In this document: one piece after another, positions 55,159 to 63,986 of the stretch
Position numbering within the stretch: the stretch's first letter is position 1
How the letters are laid out: every line of letters begins with the position of its first letter
Virus record (IMG/VR): IMGVR_UViG_3300028840_001802
Span: 1-64,000 of that record
Reading direction: 5' to 3' (one strand)
Source: a virus
Length of the DNA stretch: 64,000 nucleotides
Program-made: the position numbers and the translations under genes
Notes under the pieces: generated by a model
What the model was told of the DNA's origin: nothing
Seen by the model: the letters and a program-made list of their open reading frames with translations, nothing else
Database searches by the model: none

Positions 55159-58044
55159 ATGTCGGTAGTGTTCGCGACAAAGAACTACGTCCAGGACCCT
55201 GCGTTTCGCAACTTCAACTGGACGGGTGCTGTGCTGCCTTCATACGGCCCAGCGCATAACGCGCTGATCACCGGATCCGATGTTTGGGGCCTGGGCGTTA
55301 GCACAGTCTCCACCGATTACTCGACGACCAAGGGGACGATGACGGACGCAGACCGCAACGCTGTTCGGGGTCGTGGCGTCACCAATTACCTCCGGCTTGC
55401 CCGCGACACCGGCCCGCTCCCCGGGGGCGGCACAATCTTTCTGTGGCAGCGTATTCCGATTGCGCAGCTACTCGGATTCAATAACCCCGTGTCCTACCAG
55501 TGGTCGACGTGGGTGCGATCAGAGTACGCCCGCCAGATCGGGCTGTCCGCGTACCTTGACTATGGAACAGGTGGGAGCCCCTCGACGGGGGAGATCGTTG
55601 GTACGCCGAGGGCCAAGCTCGTCCAAGCCGGCGAGTGGACCCGACTCACTCTCGATATCTTGCTCGGGGATTATTTGTCCAAGACGCTCGGATCGAATAT
55701 GGATGCGTACCTGGAAGTCCGGGTGTACCTCCATCAGCCTAACCCAGGGTCTGCCACCATTCCCGGCGGGGTCGACTGGAATGTCGATGGGTACACGGAT
55801 GTCACGGCCGCGCAGCTCGAGGCTGGTGTGATTACCTCGGCCTTCGAGGAAGAGGGGCCGTTCTTTAGCGGGGCGTTCGGTTCACGGAACCTACGCTGTT
55901 ACGCATTGCCGACGCATCCGGCGGATGTCGTCAATTTGGAGTACCTGACAGGCGCAGGCCCGGCCCCCATCGAGTTTGAGCTACTCAAGTTCAACATCGC
56001 TCCGACGGTGACAGCCTCTACGGAGGGCGAGCTTGTTTGGAACCCGACGGACAACACCCTTGACATGTGGTTGTCGGCTGACGTCACACTCCAGGTCGGG
56101 CAGGAGACGGTGATGAAGGTCGTCAACGAGACGGCCTCGCAGATCGATAATGGCAAGGCAGTGGCGCTGATTGGCGCGCAGGCGGCCACAGGTCGTCCGT
56201 CAATTGAACTGGCTGACATCGCTACTCGGACGCGGGCGTGGGCGACCGTCGGTATTGCGACCGAGAACATCCCGGCCGGTGGCGAGGGTTTCGTTACCGT
56301 CCAAGGACTTGTGCGGGGTGTTGACACCTCCGGCCTCGCGGCCGGGTCGTCTGTCTTCCTGAACGGGGTGCCCGGTAATTTGACGAACATCCCACCGAGT
56401 CCACCCAACTCAGTCGTCCACGTTGCTGTCTGCATGGTCTCCGATGCGTCTAACGGGGTGCTCTACGTCCCGACAGTCAACATCATCGGTACGGTGGAGG
56501 AGTTGACGGATACGGATGTCACGGGAGTTGTGAACGGCAACGTACTTACGTGGGACGCAACTGCTAAGGTGTGGTCGAAGACACAGTCTGCAGTGTTCTC
56601 CGCCGCGAGCATTAACGTGCTGACGATTGGGGAGGCGACTGTGTCGGACACGCTGGCGGTCGGGGATAGCGTGACCGCCCTTTACACGTTTCACACCGAG
56701 GCGGAGGTCACAGCGACGTCTGGGACTACCCTCACGGCCCTCGTGCGAGCTTACAGTGCTCCGGCGACTGCTTCGACAGCATCGGTGGCCGCCATTAACG
56801 CCCAAGCGCGGCACACTGGGGTCGGTGACTTGACGAACGTGACTGACGGTATGCGCGGGTCCGCGATCTACGCCATCCATGAGTCGGCGGCGACAGTCGC
56901 GCTTTTGCAGGGCGAGGTCATCTACCCACAGGTTTCCGGCGGTGGGGCGGCCACAACTGTCTACGGTTTGCGGATTCGCGGATTGTTGTCCGGTGGGTCG
57001 ACGGCGACTACCTGGGCGTGCCTGTACCTCGACGCTGCTCCGGCGGCCACAACTGTCTACGGTATCTACCAAGCTGGCAGCTCGGACATCAACTACTTCG
57101 GCGGCAACGTCCACGCAAGGCGCAGCCTCCTCGTGGGCAACTCTGTGTCTTCGGTGACGACCGGACGCGTCTTGGAGATTCAAGAGGAGTGGCAGTCAAA
57201 CGCCCTCTACATCTACGGCGTCTATCAAGTGCAGACGATCGTGCCCACCACGACCCGCACGGCTTCGACTTACGGCATGTATTCGTCGCTCTCGCTCACG
57301 ACGAACTTCAATTACACCGGGCTGAACTACGGTGCACTTTACCAAGTATCCCATGCCGGGGGCGGGGTCGTTGACGAGATCTATGGCGTCGGCTGCGAAG
57401 CCATCGGCGGCGGTACCGGCACCATCACCCTCGCGGCTGCGATCCGGGCTCGGGTGCGGACCACCAACGCGGCCCATACGATCACGGAAGGGATCGGCCT
57501 GCTGATCGAGGCTCCGCAAACGACCGGGACCATCACCACCCGCTATGGCATCTACCAGGAGTCTGCGGGCGACGTGAACTACTTTGCGGGCACGACGCTC
57601 GCCCAGCTTGTTCGCGGGGAGATGTATCAGGACGACACGGCGGCTACTGTCGCGCTAACCCTGCAGAATACGTGGTACCCGATCGTCAACGGGTGGTCGG
57701 ATTCAGGGAACGCGAACGACATCACCCGGACGACTGGGACTGGACGGTTGACGCCGCTCAGGGCGGGCACGTATCTCGTCCTATGGTCGCTCAGTGGTTT
57801 TGTGGGGGCCGTAAACCAGCAGCTCGAAGTCGGTGTGCTTAAGAATGGGACGATTCAAGCTTCGACTATCGAGGAAGAATTCTTCGCTTCCGCCACGACC
57901 ACCTACGGGCTGTCCGGGCACGGGCTGGTTACCGCAAACGGGACCACCGACTATTTCGAGCTGGCTATCAATAACAACACGTCAGCCGGCCGCACTTTTA
58001 CCATTGATCACACGACGTTCACTATGTGGCGGATCGGGGACTAA
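55159..58044 (+). CDS. Receptor-binding tail fibre/spike with C1q-like tip
   Basis: This 961-residue protein begins after AAAGGAG. An N-terminal domain (about 1-290) may attach to the tail. The middle is Thr/Ala/Gly-rich beta sequence with a repeated phrase (TTVYGIYQAGSSDINYFGGN; TTRYGIYQESAGDVNYFAGT). The last 140 residues resemble a C1q/TNF-like trimeric tip (PLRAGTYLVLWSLSGFVG ... FTIDHTTFTMWRIGD). This is the likely host-recognition protein. No depolymerase motif is evident. Confidence 0.65.
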   Translation: MSVVFATKNYVQDPAFRNFNWTGAVLPSYGPAHNALITGSDVWGLGVSTVSTDYSTTKGTMTDADRNAVRGRGVTNYLRLARDTGPLPGGGTIFLWQRIPIAQLLGFNNPVSYQWSTWVRSEYARQIGLSAYLDYGTGGSPSTGEIVGTPRAKLVQAGEWTRLTLDILLGDYLSKTLGSNMDAYLEVRVYLHQPNPGSATIPGGVDWNVDGYTDVTAAQLEAGVITSAFEEEGPFFSGAFGSRNLRCYALPTHPADVVNLEYLTGAGPAPIEFELLKFNIAPTVTASTEGELVWNPTDNTLDMWLSADVTLQVGQETVMKVVNETASQIDNGKAVALIGAQAATGRPSIELADIATRTRAWATVGIATENIPAGGEGFVTVQGLVRGVDTSGLAAGSSVFLNGVPGNLTNIPPSPPNSVVHVAVCMVSDASNGVLYVPTVNIIGTVEELTDTDVTGVVNGNVLTWDATAKVWSKTQSAVFSAASINVLTIGEATVSDTLAVGDSVTALYTFHTEAEVTATSGTTLTALVRAYSAPATASTASVAAINAQARHTGVGDLTNVTDGMRGSAIYAIHESAATVALLQGEVIYPQVSGGGAATTVYGLRIRGLLSGGSTATTWACLYLDAAPAATTVYGIYQAGSSDINYFGGNVHARRSLLVGNSVSSVTTGRVLEIQEEWQSNALYIYGVYQVQTIVPTTTRTASTYGMYSSLSLTTNFNYTGLNYGALYQVSHAGGGVVDEIYGVGCEAIGGGTGTITLAAAIRARVRTTNAAHTITEGIGLLIEAPQTTGTITTRYGIYQESAGDVNYFAGTTLAQLVRGEMYQDDTAATVALTLQNTWYPIVNGWSDSGNANDITRTTGTGRLTPLRAGTYLVLWSLSGFVGAVNQQLEVGVLKNGTIQASTIEEEFFASATTTYGLSGHGLVTANGTTDYFELAINNNTSAGRTFTIDHTTFTMWRIGD

Positions 58045-58054
58045 GGAGGAAATT

Positions 58055-58306
58055 ATGGCATTTCAAACAACGGTCGACATCACGAACGCCCAGGAGGCGG
58101 CACTGCAGAGGCTCATTGACTATCGTTACAAGGACGAGCCGACGAAGCCGACGCCGCAGGAGTTTCTCGAGGGCAGTATTTCTGATCTTGTCATCGGTCT
58201 GCGAAACGAGTATTTGTCAATGCGTCGCGACCAGATATTGGCTGCTTTGGCCAACGCCTCTGGCGCGGATCTTGATTCAATAGAATCCACGTTAGGTCTG
58301 GCCTAA
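58055..58306 (+). CDS. Small helical protein, 83 residues
   Basis: ATG 58055 follows TAAGGAGG. The product is helical (AQEAALQRLIDYRYKDEPTK; ASGADLDSIESTLGLA). No family is recognised. It may be a fibre chaperone or joint, given its place after the fibre gene. Confidence 0.5.
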   Translation: MAFQTTVDITNAQEAALQRLIDYRYKDEPTKPTPQEFLEGSISDLVIGLRNEYLSMRRDQILAALANASGADLDSIESTLGLA

Positions 58307-58312
58307 GTAACT

Positions 58313-58717
58313 ATGAGCGAAAAAATGACCATACCCGTGGGGACGATCTTCGATCCCCAGTTCAGTGCAACCCTGCTGACGCTGTCGAGTGCTCGACTTC
58401 CCGCCAAGACGTCCTATTGGATTGGGCGCGTGCTGGCGGCTCTTCGTGACGCTGAGAAGTCTGCAAACGACGCCCGGCTCCGCGTGTTCCAAGAGCACGG
58501 CAAGCCCGTCGAGGATGCGGGCAGGGAGGGGCAGTGGACTCTTGAGGGGTGCGACGAGGCCACCAAGGCCAAGGCAACAGAGGAGCTCGCTGAGCTCGCG
58601 TTAGAGCCGCTGGAGCTGCCGATCACGCAGAAGATCGTGCTTCCGGATAACTTCGAGATCACGCCGCACCAGATGCAGGCTGTGGACGCGATCATCACTG
58701 TAGAAGGGGTCGAGTAA
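58313..58717 (+). CDS. Hypothetical protein, 134 residues
   Basis: It is helical (ARLPAKTSYWIGRVLAALRD) with a C-terminal beta part. Short phage proteins of this type upstream of portals are often uncharacterised assembly factors. No family is recognised. It ends directly before the portal start. Confidence 0.5.
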   Translation: MSEKMTIPVGTIFDPQFSATLLTLSSARLPAKTSYWIGRVLAALRDAEKSANDARLRVFQEHGKPVEDAGREGQWTLEGCDEATKAKATEELAELALEPLELPITQKIVLPDNFEITPHQMQAVDAIITVEGVE

Positions 58718-60808
58718 ATGAAACCGAGCGTAGTCAAAAGACTGAAGAATGACGAGCCGTTTCGGGTGGCCGTAGCGAAGATCGCCAAGGACTACCTGAA
58801 GCTCGGCCGTGATTCGTTGGAATACTGGTCGCGTGACTTTGACTACGCGTACGACCTCATGCTCGGCTACGCGCCCCTGTCGCGTACCGACTACGAGCGG
58901 CTTGAGCGCGGAGATCCCCGGCGGTTCCTACTGCCGATGACTTCGACTCAGATCATCACGATGACCACTTACATCGCTCAGGTGCTCTTCGGCCAGGAGA
59001 CCCCCCACAGGGTCGAGGGCCGGGGCCCTGAGGATGAGATGCCCGCCGAGTACATGAACCAACTGCTCCGCTGGAATGCAGAGCAACAGTCGACGTACCT
59101 GCTTGGTTATCTGTGGGTGCAGGACTGCCTGGTGACGAACCGTGGCGTCTACTACAACACCTGGGCCCCGATCTACAAATCGAAGGTCACGGCCACGCAG
59201 GAGGATGACCTCGACGCTGACCCGATTATGGATTCAGAGTCCGGCGAGATGATCTATCCCAAGTACGAGAAGCTCGAGCGCGAGAAGGTGACTGTCGGAC
59301 ATTACGCCCGTGCCGACCTCGTCAGCCCCTACGATTTCGTGTGTGACCCTGGACTGCCGCTGTGGCGTTTTCAGGAGATGCGCTTCGCCGGACACCGGAC
59401 GCAGATTCCGTGGACAGAGCTCATGCGCCGCTCCGAGCTTCCCGAAGACGACCCGTACCACATCTATCCGTGGGCGGTCGAGGAGTTGAAGGAGAAGAAG
59501 CAGAAGCGGGGGACGGAGACGGCTCCGGACATCGTGGCGACTGGCGCTCCGACCGGCGGCATTGAAGCCAACATTCGGGTGAGTCGGACGGGCTACGAAC
59601 GCGGCCGGTCAGTAAACCCGACGGGCAACGACGTTGCGGATAAGGAAGATGTCGGCAACATCGAATGCTACGAGATGTGGATCCGCTTGATCCCGAAAGC
59701 CTACAATCTGGGCGACGAGACGGATGTACGTTTATACCAGTTTCTTATAGGTATGGGTGACGTTGTGCTGGCGATCAACGAGTCGCCGTACGAGCACGAC
59801 CAGCTCCCCTATACCGTCGCCGAAGGGCGGCCGTTTGCCCATTTCCAGTTCGCGCCCAGTTGGGCGATGATCATGAAGGGCATCCAGGACCACGTCGATT
59901 GGCTGAAGAACCGCCACCAGGAGGCGCTCTCCCGCACGGTCGGCAACATCTTCATCTACGACCCCCAGAAGGTGGACGTTGACGACTTCATGAACCCGGA
60001 GAAGGAGGGTCTTCTGATCGCCCTTCGTCCCGAAGCGCAGGGCCAGCCGATCCGAGACGTCATTCAGCAGGTCCCGATCAAGGACATGACTGAACGGTTC
60101 CACGAAGAGATGATGCAGTTCGCTCAGTTCTCTGAGTCAGTGACTGCAGCCAACTCGGCTATGCAGGGGGCCAACCCGACGAAGTCTGATACCGCGACAG
60201 AGTTTGCTGGCACACAGCAGATGGCAGCCGGCCGCATGACCTCCATTGCCAGGCTGCTCTCCGTCCAGGGGCTCATGCCCCAGACCAAGCAGTTTGTGGC
60301 CAATTTCCAGCAGTTCATGGACGAGGAGATGGTGGTCCGGTTCAGCAGTGACGAGCTCAACCTGAACCCGTATCTGCGGGGCGCGAAGTCCTTGAAACTG
60401 ACCCGTGACGTGATCCAGGGTGAGTTCGACTTCATTGCCCACGACGGCACACTGCCCGGGACGGACACCCGCAAGGTCGCGGCCATCGCCCGAGTGCTCG
60501 AGGCTGGGGCGGCCTACCCGCAGATCTTTATGCCCGGCGAGGGTAACCTTGATCCTCGCAGCCTGATCTTCGCTGCCGCTAAGGCCAGTGGACTGAAGGT
60601 CGAGAATTTTTACTACGATCCGAGAACACTTGCAGCCGGAATGGGGTCTCCTCAAGGGGCTCCACCTATTGACGGTGGAGTCCCTCCTCAACCCGGTATG
60701 CCAATGACTCCCGGACCTGCGCCAGCCATGCCATCGCTTCCACCGATGCCTGAGTCTGGTGAGCTGCCGTCTGTGGCCCCAGTACAGCCGCGACCGCAGC
60801 AGCTATAA
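58718..60808 (+). CDS. Portal protein
   Basis: This 696-residue protein lies between the fibre/terminase genes and the scaffold. Phrases typical of podovirus portals are LLPMTSTQIITMTTYIAQVL, LVSPYDFVCDPGLPLWRFQE, MIMKGIQDHVDWLKNRHQEA and GTQQMAAGRMTSIARLLSVQ. The C-terminal 65 residues are Pro/Met/Gly-rich and disordered. It forms the dodecameric ring for DNA passage. The size and architecture fit the family. The stop overlaps the next start as TAATG. Confidence 0.8.
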   Translation: MKPSVVKRLKNDEPFRVAVAKIAKDYLKLGRDSLEYWSRDFDYAYDLMLGYAPLSRTDYERLERGDPRRFLLPMTSTQIITMTTYIAQVLFGQETPHRVEGRGPEDEMPAEYMNQLLRWNAEQQSTYLLGYLWVQDCLVTNRGVYYNTWAPIYKSKVTATQEDDLDADPIMDSESGEMIYPKYEKLEREKVTVGHYARADLVSPYDFVCDPGLPLWRFQEMRFAGHRTQIPWTELMRRSELPEDDPYHIYPWAVEELKEKKQKRGTETAPDIVATGAPTGGIEANIRVSRTGYERGRSVNPTGNDVADKEDVGNIECYEMWIRLIPKAYNLGDETDVRLYQFLIGMGDVVLAINESPYEHDQLPYTVAEGRPFAHFQFAPSWAMIMKGIQDHVDWLKNRHQEALSRTVGNIFIYDPQKVDVDDFMNPEKEGLLIALRPEAQGQPIRDVIQQVPIKDMTERFHEEMMQFAQFSESVTAANSAMQGANPTKSDTATEFAGTQQMAAGRMTSIARLLSVQGLMPQTKQFVANFQQFMDEEMVVRFSSDELNLNPYLRGAKSLKLTRDVIQGEFDFIAHDGTLPGTDTRKVAAIARVLEAGAAYPQIFMPGEGNLDPRSLIFAAAKASGLKVENFYYDPRTLAAGMGSPQGAPPIDGGVPPQPGMPMTPGPAPAMPSLPPMPESGELPSVAPVQPRPQQL

Positions 60809-61131
60809 TGAACTGCTCATTCCCGGATATCCAAATGTTGGAGCTGGTTCACAAGGACCGGCTTGAACTCATGCGCGCGAATCTCCCCGGCAAGTGGGAG
60901 ATCTTCAATAACGACCTGGCAGGAAAGGGTCTGCGTGCGTACCTGTTGATCGAGCTGATGAAGGTCAACGATCAACTGCGGACGGAGCCCGAGGACTACA
61001 AGCTCCGACGCCTACAAGGGAGGGCGGATCAACTGAAGTCGCTTTTGAGATTGATGGACCCCACACAGGGGGGCAAAATCGCGAACACCATCGCCGACTA
61101 CGTTAAGCAGGTCACGTCGAGTAAGGAGTAA
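60808..61131 (+). CDS. Helical head-assembly-type protein, 107 residues
   Basis: It is almost entirely helical (RAYLLIELMKVNDQLRTEPE). It sits between portal and scaffold and is translationally coupled to the portal. No family is recognised. Confidence 0.55.
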   Translation: MNCSFPDIQMLELVHKDRLELMRANLPGKWEIFNNDLAGKGLRAYLLIELMKVNDQLRTEPEDYKLRRLQGRADQLKSLLRLMDPTQGGKIANTIADYVKQVTSSKE

Positions 61132-61137
61132 CCCAAT

Positions 61138-62340
61138 ATGGCAGATAACATACCAGCATCCAATGACGGCACTGCGGACACCACCCCGCCAGTGATCACA
61201 TCTCACGAACCCCCGGCGTTGCCGAGCGCGAAGGACGCCCTGGGCCTTGACTCTAACCCTGCTTCGGAGGCGGGTAAGATTTTGGCCGCCCAGCGCAAGA
61301 AGATCAATCTGGGCAGCCCGGAACCGGAACCGGAACCTGAGGCGAAACCTGAGGCGAAACCTGAGGCGAAACCTGAGGCGAAACCTGAGGCGAAACCTGA
61401 GGCGAAACCTGAGGCGAAACCTGAGGCTCCCGCAGACCCCCCGAAGTTTAAGGTCGGTGACAAGGAGTACACCGAGGAGGAGCTGAAGGAACTGCTCAAG
61501 AAGCCCGAGGCTCCTGCAGCCCCGGCTGCTCCGGCTGCTCCGGCTGCTCCGCCGGAAGACCCGAATGCCCCGAAGCCTCCAACTGATGAGGAGATCGCGG
61601 CAGCGCGTGAGGCCTACCACGGCAAGCTTGTGACCCAGCTGTCACCACATTCTGTCGTCTCCGGTGAGGAGGTCGAAGCGATCCTTGGCGGGGGCGAGGA
61701 CGCAGCCAAGACACTGGGGGACGTCCTCGCACGGACCCAGGCACACGCGCACATTGCTGTTCGTGAAGAGATTGCGGCGGAGCTGAACCCGATCCTGGAC
61801 GCTATCCACCAGCAGGTGGCTCCGCTTCAGCAGAACTTCCAGATGACGAACGAGGCGATGGTCGAGTCGCTGTTTCGCCAGGCGAGGCCCGATCTGGACC
61901 CGCACCTCGACACAGCCCGGAAGTTCGCGACGGCATTGCGTGACCAGTATCCGGCTGAGGTCGCGCAGATGCAGCCGCAGCAATTCGTTGAGCAGGTCGC
62001 CGCGCAAACGGAGAACTACTTGCTCCAGCAGGTCAAGGCTCAGGCCCCTTGGTTTAACGGCACGCTCGCCCAGTGGGCAGAGGTTGTGGCCAAGATGAAT
62101 CCTGAGGCCGCTACGCCGCCCGCTACGCCGCCGGCAGCGGAGACCCCTCCGGCTACACCCCCGGCCGCTCCCGCGCCCGCTACGCCGCCGCCAGCGGCTC
62201 CAGCGACGCCCCCGGCTGCGAAGCCGAGAGTACCTGCGGCGAATGCTCCCGCAGGCCACCCAAACCTGATGGCCACGCATCCGGATATGCGCGGACAAAA
62301 GGATTTTCATAAGTCGGTTGCTGCGAGTTTGCAGGAGTAA
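61138..62340 (+). CDS. Scaffolding protein
   Basis: This 400-residue protein is rich in Ala, Pro and Glu. It has seven exact EAKP repeats (61339-61422), a central helical region (REEIAAELNPILDAIHQQVA) and a basic C-terminus (HPDMRGQKDFHKSVAASLQE) that could bind capsid. Its place between portal and capsid, low complexity and helical core fit a scaffold. No protease motif is present. Confidence 0.7.
   Translation: MADNIPASNDGTADTTPPVITSHEPPALPSAKDALGLDSNPASEAGKILAAQRKKINLGSPEPEPEPEAKPEAKPEAKPEAKPEAKPEAKPEAKPEAPADPPKFKVGDKEYTEEELKELLKKPEAPAAPAAPAAPAAPPEDPNAPKPPTDEEIAAAREAYHGKLVTQLSPHSVVSGEEVEAILGGGEDAAKTLGDVLARTQAHAHIAVREEIAAELNPILDAIHQQVAPLQQNFQMTNEAMVESLFRQARPDLDPHLDTARKFATALRDQYPAEVAQMQPQQFVEQVAAQTENYLLQQVKAQAPWFNGTLAQWAEVVAKMNPEAATPPATPPAAETPPATPPAAPAPATPPPAAPATPPAAKPRVPAANAPAGHPNLMATHPDMRGQKDFHKSVAASLQE
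61339..61422 (+). repeat. Seven tandem GAGGCGAAACCT units
   Basis: Seven perfect 12-base copies encode EAKP in the scaffold. Perfect identity at the DNA level suggests recent expansion or slippage, so copy number may vary among relatives. Confidence 0.9.
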
Positions 62341-62364
62341 CCGCTGAATCCATCCTAAATCAAT

Positions 62365-62404
62365 CAACGCCCTATTGCATTGGTAGGGCGTTGTTTGCTA
62401 TATT
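62365..62404 (+). promoter_or_regulatory. Hairpin overlapping the capsid promoter
   Basis: CAACGCCCTA (62365-62374) and TAGGGCGTTG (62384-62393) form a 10-bp inverted repeat with a 9-base loop. The loop contains TTGCAT (62375-62380), which has an 18-base spacing to TATATT (62399-62404). It can terminate or attenuate scaffold read-through while a fresh promoter drives the capsid gene. Confidence 0.6.
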
Positions 62405-62443
62405 GGACTGGTAACGGGTGGTAACAATCAAAGGAGGTTTACT

Positions 62444-63697
62444 ATGGCTACCGTGTCAGGCATTCTGACCACATCTAATGCGGATACCAACGACTTGGTC
62501 GGTGAGTATCAGGAATCCATCTTCGTACGCAACGCGAAGGGTATGAACGCTGGTTCGACTCTGTTTGGGCTTATGTCCAGGCTGAAGACCGAGCCTGCCG
62601 AGAATAACGTCTTCAACTGGTTCGAGCGCGATCCGGTTGTGCGGCAAATCGCCATCGCGACTGCGGATGCAACTCCGCCTGCCGCGTACGACGAGGCCGA
62701 CACCATCGTCGTCGATGACGGCGCGGGAGACACCACGGTCTGGAAGTTCTTGGACCTGGGAACGATTCTCTACAACATCACGACTGGTGAGTATATGCGA
62801 GTGAGCGCACAGCCCACGAGCAATACCATCACCGTGCAACGCGCGATCAACGCCCCGAGCGAGCCTGTGAGCGGAACCCCGCCCGCAAGCTATGTGACGC
62901 TCGACGGTGACTGGTTGACCATCGTGACCCTCGGTAAAGATGAAGGTGCCGTTCCGGTACGCGCCATCTACGAGGATCCGTCGATCATCCACAATTACGT
63001 CCAGACCTTCAACAGCACTGTTGAGCTGGCCAACGCCTTCAAGGCGAACAAACTCCGATCCGACGCCGCTGGTCCTCTGCGGGCTCGCCGGGTGCAGGCT
63101 CTGGAGCGCGTCGCGAAGGACATCGAGTTCGCCCTACTGTTCGGGTGGCGTCGGAAGCACACGGGCACGAACGGCTACGCGTACGCCACTGGCGGTCTCC
63201 GCAATGCGGTGGACACTTACGCGTCCAGCAATGCCCTTAACGGGTTGGCTGCAACGGGTGTGACGCTCGATGCGTTCAACACCTGGTTGCAGGGCTTCAT
63301 GACCGTCGGGTCCGACTCCAAGTTGGGTCTGTGTGGTCCGCAAGCGTACGCCGCGATCAGTAACTTCGCCAACAGTGCGACGAACGGGTTCAGAATAATG
63401 AACCAAGACACTGTTTTCGGAATGAACATCACCACGATCAACACGCCGTTTGGTGTGCTGGACTTGGCGTTCCACCCGCTCCTGAAGGAGATCCCGAATT
63501 ACGGTGACTGGATGTTCGTCGTCGATCTGGCGCACATCATCCAGAAGACGATGGAGCCGCTCTTCTTGGAGCCCAACATCCAGACCCCTGGACAGGACTC
63601 CTACAAGGAGCAGTTCCGCGCCAAGCTCGGACTGAAGCTTCGGTTCGCTGAAGCCTTTGGTTACGCGTACGACCTGCAGAAGGTCAAGTTGAGCTAA
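62444..63697 (+). CDS. Major capsid protein (HK97-type, DUF5309-like)
   Basis: This 417-residue protein follows AAAGGAGG and its own promoter. It has no delta-domain. LRARRVQALERVAKDIEFAL is a spine-helix-like segment, GVTLDAFNTWLQGFM the P-domain helix region and KEIPNYGDWMFVVDLAHIIQ the A-domain part. The overall pattern matches phage DUF5309 capsid proteins. Gene order portal-scaffold-capsid supports the call. Confidence 0.8.
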   Translation: MATVSGILTTSNADTNDLVGEYQESIFVRNAKGMNAGSTLFGLMSRLKTEPAENNVFNWFERDPVVRQIAIATADATPPAAYDEADTIVVDDGAGDTTVWKFLDLGTILYNITTGEYMRVSAQPTSNTITVQRAINAPSEPVSGTPPASYVTLDGDWLTIVTLGKDEGAVPVRAIYEDPSIIHNYVQTFNSTVELANAFKANKLRSDAAGPLRARRVQALERVAKDIEFALLFGWRRKHTGTNGYAYATGGLRNAVDTYASSNALNGLAATGVTLDAFNTWLQGFMTVGSDSKLGLCGPQAYAAISNFANSATNGFRIMNQDTVFGMNITTINTPFGVLDLAFHPLLKEIPNYGDWMFVVDLAHIIQKTMEPLFLEPNIQTPGQDSYKEQFRAKLGLKLRFAEAFGYAYDLQKVKLS

Positions 63698-63701
63698 GGC
63701 T

Positions 63702-63977
63702 GTGAAGCCGAAACGGATCATCTCTCCGGCGGATGCTGCGGCTCCGCCGGAGAGTCTTAAGAAGGAGAGAGTCTGGACGTTCAAGAAGTGGCGGCCGGCT
63801 GATCCAGTTAGGTTCGAGGATGGCTCGACGTTTCGGTTTCCCTTGCAAAAGCTTAGGACAGGGGGGTATGATAGTTCCAGTACTTTGGACGTGTCAGACC
63901 CCGAGTTGGCAGAGAAGTTAAAGGCAGTCATCGAGGCCGGAGACACGACACTGTGTGAAGTGGACTACGGCGATTAG
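63702..63977 (+). CDS. Small hypothetical protein, 91 residues, GTG start
   Basis: The frame starts with GTG 4 bases after the capsid stop. It is basic (ESLKKERVWTFKKWRPADPV) and then beta-like. No family is recognised. It could be a head decoration or closure protein. A promoter-like site lies inside it. Confidence 0.5.
   Translation: MKPKRIISPADAAAPPESLKKERVWTFKKWRPADPVRFEDGSTFRFPLQKLRTGGYDSSSTLDVSDPELAEKLKAVIEAGDTTLCEVDYGD
63843..63872 (+). promoter_or_regulatory. Possible promoter inside gene 63702-63977
   Basis: TTGCAA (63843-63848), an 18-base spacer and TATGAT (63867-63872) precede the gene that starts at 63987. The -35 resembles the TTGCAT of the capsid promoter. Confidence 0.4.
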
Positions 63978-63986
63978 GAGGCAATT

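Larger units (their letters stand above)
3708..58483. repeat. Dispersed 10-mer GCGGAGCCGG, 34 exact copies
   Basis: By eye I count 34 exact copies. Plus orientation: 4053, 6486, 8581, 14085, 15562, 16787, 18469, 22179, 25983, 26016, 28061, 29361, 30905, 34892, 35784, 37472, 38457, 40118, 41415, 42174, 42201, 47236. Reverse: 3708, 8161, 13821, 15617, 18306, 41765, 41774, 43252, 43261, 46936, 47203, 58474. From 18.3 to 41.8 kb, 13 of 16 are in plus orientation. Only one lies between 47.3 and 64 kb. Copies fall in several frames and also outside genes. Confidence 0.85.
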
